NCBI GenBank assembly: GCA_016937975.1
Contig: JAFGVN010000092.1
Coordinates: 1 to 35,950 of the forward strand
Direction of reading: 5' to 3'
Source of the DNA: Clostridia bacterium
GTDB lineage: Bacteria; Bacillota; Clostridia; Peptostreptococcales; Acidaminobacteraceae
Length of the DNA: 35,950 nucleotides
Shown here: piece by piece, positions 33,612 to 35,950 of the stretch
Layout: each line of letters starts with the position of its first letter
Position numbering within the stretch: position 1 is the stretch's first letter
Program-made: the position numbers and the translations under genes
Notes under the pieces: model-generated
Database searches by the model: none
Seen by the model: the letters and a program-made list of their open reading frames with translations, nothing else
Told to the model about the DNA's origin: nothing

Positions 33612-33917
33612 TCATAGAGCTTCATAAATTCTGAAAATTTCTCGAGAAAATTTCTTATTTGTCACTCCATAAACAGCGCGATTGTATTTTCCTATTGCGT
33701 GAGATAATATTTCTCTGTCTCCCCATATGATATATGGTACTTGATAGCGTTCTGCCATTGAAACAAAACGTTCTCGAGTATTTTCCGATGCATCTGTTGT
33801 TATAATCACTAACGATATCTTTCTTTTAGGCAGATACAACTCCACGGTATTCTCTCCTGAAACAAGATTCCCCGATTTTTGTGCAAAGCCTAACATTGTC
33901 AATAACTTATTTTGCAT
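33612..33917 (-). CDS. ylxQ: L7Ae/L30e-family RNA-binding protein YlxQ
   Basis: Small ribosomal-protein-like factor (101 residues) of the L7Ae family. Relatives bind kink-turns, though its cellular target in Bacillota is not settled. The body [28 protein letters not shown] and the C-terminal YGVTNKKF are typical. It overlaps the end of rnpM by 11 nt and has AAGGAG seven nt before its ATG. The order nusA-ylxR-ylxQ-infB is conserved throughout Bacillota. Confidence 0.92.
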   Translation of the reverse strand: MQNKLLTMLGFAQKSGNLVSGENTVELYLPKRKISLVIITTDASENTRERFVSMAERYQVPYIIWGDREILSHAIGKYNRAVYGVTNKKFSREIFRIYEAL

Positions 33918-34176
33918 CTTCTAGCTCCTTACGCATGCTTGCATAGAGCTCTTCAGAAATATTACTTTGCAAAGCTCTTTCAATTGCTTTTCTTTTAAAA
34001 GCTTTTTCAAGACAGTCCAAGTCTTTACAGATGTAAGCACCTCGACCATTTGCTTTGCCTGTGAGATCAATTTTGATCTCACCCTCTTTATTTTTTACAA
34101 CGCGAATCAATTCACGTTTATCTTTTTGTTCATTACATCCCAAGCATTTTCTTAAAGGAATTTTTCTAGTCTTCAT
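33907..34176 (-). CDS. rnpM: YlxR-family protein (RNase P modulator RnpM)
   Basis: Small nucleic-acid-binding protein of the YlxR family (89 residues). Family members have been reported as RNase P modulators (RnpM) in B. subtilis. The diagnostic features are RKCLGCNEQKDKRELIRVV at the start, GRGAYIC in the middle and the KRKAIERAL helix. Four cysteines (CLGC, plus IC and LDC) could suggest metal binding. It starts 18 nt after nusA and overlaps ylxQ. Confidence 0.9.
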   Translation of the reverse strand: MKTRKIPLRKCLGCNEQKDKRELIRVVKNKEGEIKIDLTGKANGRGAYICKDLDCLEKAFKRKAIERALQSNISEELYASMRKELEDAK

Positions 34177-34194
34177 TTTAGACTCCTTGTTTCC

Positions 34195-35301
34195 TTATTG
34201 GAAATCAAATTCAGCATCAACATCAAAGTCTTCTCCAAGATCAATTTCTCCACTGTTTAATGCATCTTTGAATTGTGTTTCACTCTTGATGTCAATTTTC
34301 CATCCTGTTAATTTTGCTGCTAAACGAACATTTTGTCCTTCTTTACCAATTGCTAAAGACAATTGATAATCTGGAACAACAACTAATGCTGCTTTTTCAT
34401 CTTCCGAATAAATAACTTTTTCAACTTTTGATGGTCTCAGTGCATTTGCAATATATTCAACTGGATCTTCTGACCATTCAATGATGTCAATTTTTTCGTC
34501 GTTTAATTCGTCTACGATATTTTGTACTCTAGTACCTTTTGTACCTACACATGAACCTACTGGATCAATGTCCTCATTTACTGAGAATACAGCTAATTTG
34601 GTTCTTGAGCCAGCCTCTCTTGAAATCCCTCTGATTTCAACTAAACCGTCTCTAATTTCAGGTACTTCCAATTCAAATAGTCTTCTGATAAAACCAGGGT
34701 GTGTTCTAGAAACTAAAACTTGAGGACCTTTCGTTGTATTCTTAACTTCTAAGATAAAACTTTTAATTCTCGCACCTTGATCATAGCGATCGGTTGCCAT
34801 TTGCTCACTAGGTAATAATATCGCCTCAGTTCTTCCAAGATTGATGTGTACCACACCTTTTGAAATTCTTTGAACTGTACCTGTAACGATTTCTGACTCT
34901 CTGTTTGAGAATTCTTCAAAAATCAAGTTACGTTCTGCTTCTCTAATTCTTTGAACTACAACTTGTTTTGCAGTTAAAGCGGCAATTCTACCAAAGTTTT
35001 TAGGTGTTACTCTTGTGTCAACAAAATCTCCAATTTCATATTTAGAATCAAGCTTTTTAGCTGCCTCTAGAGAGATTTGAACTTTATCGTCTTCTACTTC
35101 TTCAGCAACGACAAAACGCGAAAATACTTCGAATTCACCTGTTTCTCTATTGATATTTACAATTACATTCTGAACATTTTCATTAAAGTTCTTCTTGTAT
35201 GCAGTAATTAAAGCCGCTTCAATGGTCTCAAATAGGATTTCTTTAGAAATACCTTTTTCCTTTTCAATTTGGTCCAAAGCGTTTAATAGTTCGCCTTTCA
35301 C
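34195..35301 (-). CDS. nusA: Transcription termination/antitermination protein NusA
   Basis: RNA polymerase-binding factor acting in pausing, intrinsic termination and antitermination. The 368-residue protein has the N-terminal polymerase-binding domain to about residue 125, an S1 domain (IVTGTVQRISKGVVHINLG), then two KH domains with SCVGTKGTRVQNI and AIGKEGQNVRLA. It lacks the C-terminal acidic repeats of E. coli, normal for Bacillota. It starts with GTG, 5 nt after AAGGAGGG, and follows rimP by 11 nt. It ends in a short acidic tail (EDFDVDAEFDFQ). Confidence 0.96.
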   Translation of the reverse strand: MKGELLNALDQIEKEKGISKEILFETIEAALITAYKKNFNENVQNVIVNINRETGEFEVFSRFVVAEEVEDDKVQISLEAAKKLDSKYEIGDFVDTRVTPKNFGRIAALTAKQVVVQRIREAERNLIFEEFSNRESEIVTGTVQRISKGVVHINLGRTEAILLPSEQMATDRYDQGARIKSFILEVKNTTKGPQVLVSRTHPGFIRRLFELEVPEIRDGLVEIRGISREAGSRTKLAVFSVNEDIDPVGSCVGTKGTRVQNIVDELNDEKIDIIEWSEDPVEYIANALRPSKVEKVIYSEDEKAALVVVPDYQLSLAIGKEGQNVRLAAKLTGWKIDIKSETQFKDALNSGEIDLGEDFDVDAEFDFQ

Positions 35302-35312
35302 GTTTTCCCTCC

Positions 35313-35777
35313 TTACAATTGAATAATTGGTTTAATCAATGAGATTTTATCAATTGGTAAATCAACTTTCTCATTGCCCATATCAATGCTTACAATATTA
35401 TTATTAAGCCCAAGCAGAGTACCCTCAACAATTTTTCTACCGTCAATTGGTGTATATAATTTAGCTTGAACCATATTACCTACATTCTTATCATAGTCCG
35501 CCGGCTTTTTTAAAGGTCTTTCAATTCCTGGTGAAGAGATCTCCAAGAAATAATTTTCTTTGATTGGATCTAATTGATCAATTTTATCATTAAGATAATC
35601 ACTTACAAGTTTACAGTCATCTAACGAAATTTTATCATCCTCTTTATCAATAAAGATTCTCAAATAACGATGTTGTCCTTCCTTAACAAATTCTACATCG
35701 ACTAACTCCATTCCTTGACTTGCAATAAAATCAGCAACCAGATCTTCTATTATCTCTGTTACACTTTTTTTTGCCAT
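35313..35777 (-). CDS. rimP: Ribosome maturation factor RimP
   Basis: Binds early 30S intermediates and helps S12/S5-side maturation. The 154-residue protein has the N-terminal alpha/beta domain (GMELVDVEFVKEGQHRYLRIFIDKEDD-type start) with YFLEISSPGIERPLKK, then a C-terminal SH3-like barrel from about residue 98. AAGGAGG precedes the ATG. It is the first gene of the nusA operon, with a promoter about 95 nt upstream and a hairpin in between. Confidence 0.94.
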   Translation of the reverse strand: MAKKSVTEIIEDLVADFIASQGMELVDVEFVKEGQHRYLRIFIDKEDDKISLDDCKLVSDYLNDKIDQLDPIKENYFLEISSPGIERPLKKPADYDKNVGNMVQAKLYTPIDGRKIVEGTLLGLNNNIVSIDMGNEKVDLPIDKISLIKPIIQL

Positions 35778-35819
35778 TTACGTCCTCCTTCATATTATTT
35801 AATTGTAAAATATACGTAT

Positions 35820-35845
35820 AAAGAGTGGGCCAAAACCCACTCTTT
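35820..35845 (-). promoter_or_regulatory. Strong hairpin in the rimP-nusA leader
   Basis: Ten-bp stem AAAGAGTGGG/CCCACTCTTT (35836-35845 with 35820-35829), 6-nt loop. It lies after the promoter and before rimP. On the minus strand only three T residues follow, so it may be an attenuator, a stabiliser, or a weak terminator for transcripts entering from the right. Confidence 0.6.
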
Positions 35846-35871
35846 TATCATAATACTATATTCATATAAAC

Positions 35872-35900
35872 ATTATAACATAATCATACTACTCTTGCAA
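35872..35900 (-). promoter_or_regulatory. Promoter of the rimP-nusA-infB operon
   Basis: -35 TTGCAA (35895-35900) and extended -10 TGTTATAAT (TATAAT at 35872-35877) on the minus strand with 17-bp spacing. The -35 lies inside the last codons of the upstream gene. Confidence 0.6.
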
Positions 35901-35950
35901 CTTTGCCTTTTTAGCCTCTTTACGTTCTTTTCTAACTTCTTTTTTTACGA
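35889..35950 (-). CDS. C-terminal end of an unidentified gene (cut by window edge)
   Basis: A minus-strand frame is open from the right edge to a TAG at 35889 and encodes a lysine-rich end, VKKEVRKERKEAKKAKLQE. One of three frames being open over 62 nt is weak evidence. The charged, A/K/E-rich composition looks like a real basic protein tail. In many Bacillota this place is held by polC, but this tail does not look like PolC. Confidence 0.45.
   Translation of the reverse strand, partial: VKKEVRKERKEAKKAKLQE

Overview
The window is a low-G+C, spore-former-type chromosome segment. Apart from one gene, everything is transcribed leftward (minus strand). Gene content and order (rimP-nusA-rnpM-ylxQ-infB-rbfA-nrnA-truB-ribF-rpsO-pnp ... 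M16 protease-dut-aspartokinase ... ftsK/spoIIIE ... rimO-pgsA-cinA-recA-rny-spoVS) follow the conserved Bacillus/Clostridium backbone. spoVS, a SpoVB-like flippase and a LexA box of the Gram-positive type in front of recA point to an endospore-forming Bacillota, most likely a member of Clostridia; I cannot name the genus. No rRNA, tRNA, CRISPR array, insertion sequence or prophage was seen.

Layout from right to left (direction of transcription). 35950-30157: the C-terminus of an unidentified gene, then the nusA-infB translation/transcription operon with its own promoter and a leader hairpin. infB carries a 7-residue tandem repeat and probably starts at UUG. rbfA has a long acidic tail in which the signals for nrnA are embedded. 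30164-24313: nrnA, truB, ribF, rpsO, pnp and a 67-residue membrane protein. rpsO and pnp each have a promoter followed by a leader that can fold into a three-way junction; the pnp leader is the most striking non-coding structure in the window. 24225-21312: M16 protease, dut and aspartokinase, tightly coupled behind a near-perfect sigma-A promoter. 21284-20388: a lone rightward alpha/beta hydrolase, convergent with aspartokinase and divergent from spoVB.

20248-16354: an accessory operon of SpoVB-like flippase, M15 peptidase, HD-GYP phosphodiesterase and an unknown protein. 16227-9127: ftsK/spoIIIE, mnmH (tRNA 2-selenouridine synthase), rimO and pgsA, overlapping or abutting, then cinA after a hairpin. 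9014-5652: recA with an SOS box, a 392-bp gap with two promoters in front of rny, then spoVS. 5537-128: purB, a MmcQ/YjbR-like gene, cca, and the trkH-trkA potassium uptake pair, the last ending in a terminator. A further leftward promoter lies at the left edge.

The window is mainly housekeeping: ribosome maturation, RNA decay and modification, chromosome translocation, DNA repair and nucleotide hygiene. The most interesting material is regulatory RNA (pnp, rpsO, trkH and rimP leaders), lineage-specific protein extensions (IF-2 repeats, RbfA acidic tail) and unusual gene neighbours (mnmH between ftsK and rimO, and the spoVB-M15-HD-GYP operon). All statements come from reading the sequence; no database search or folding program was run.
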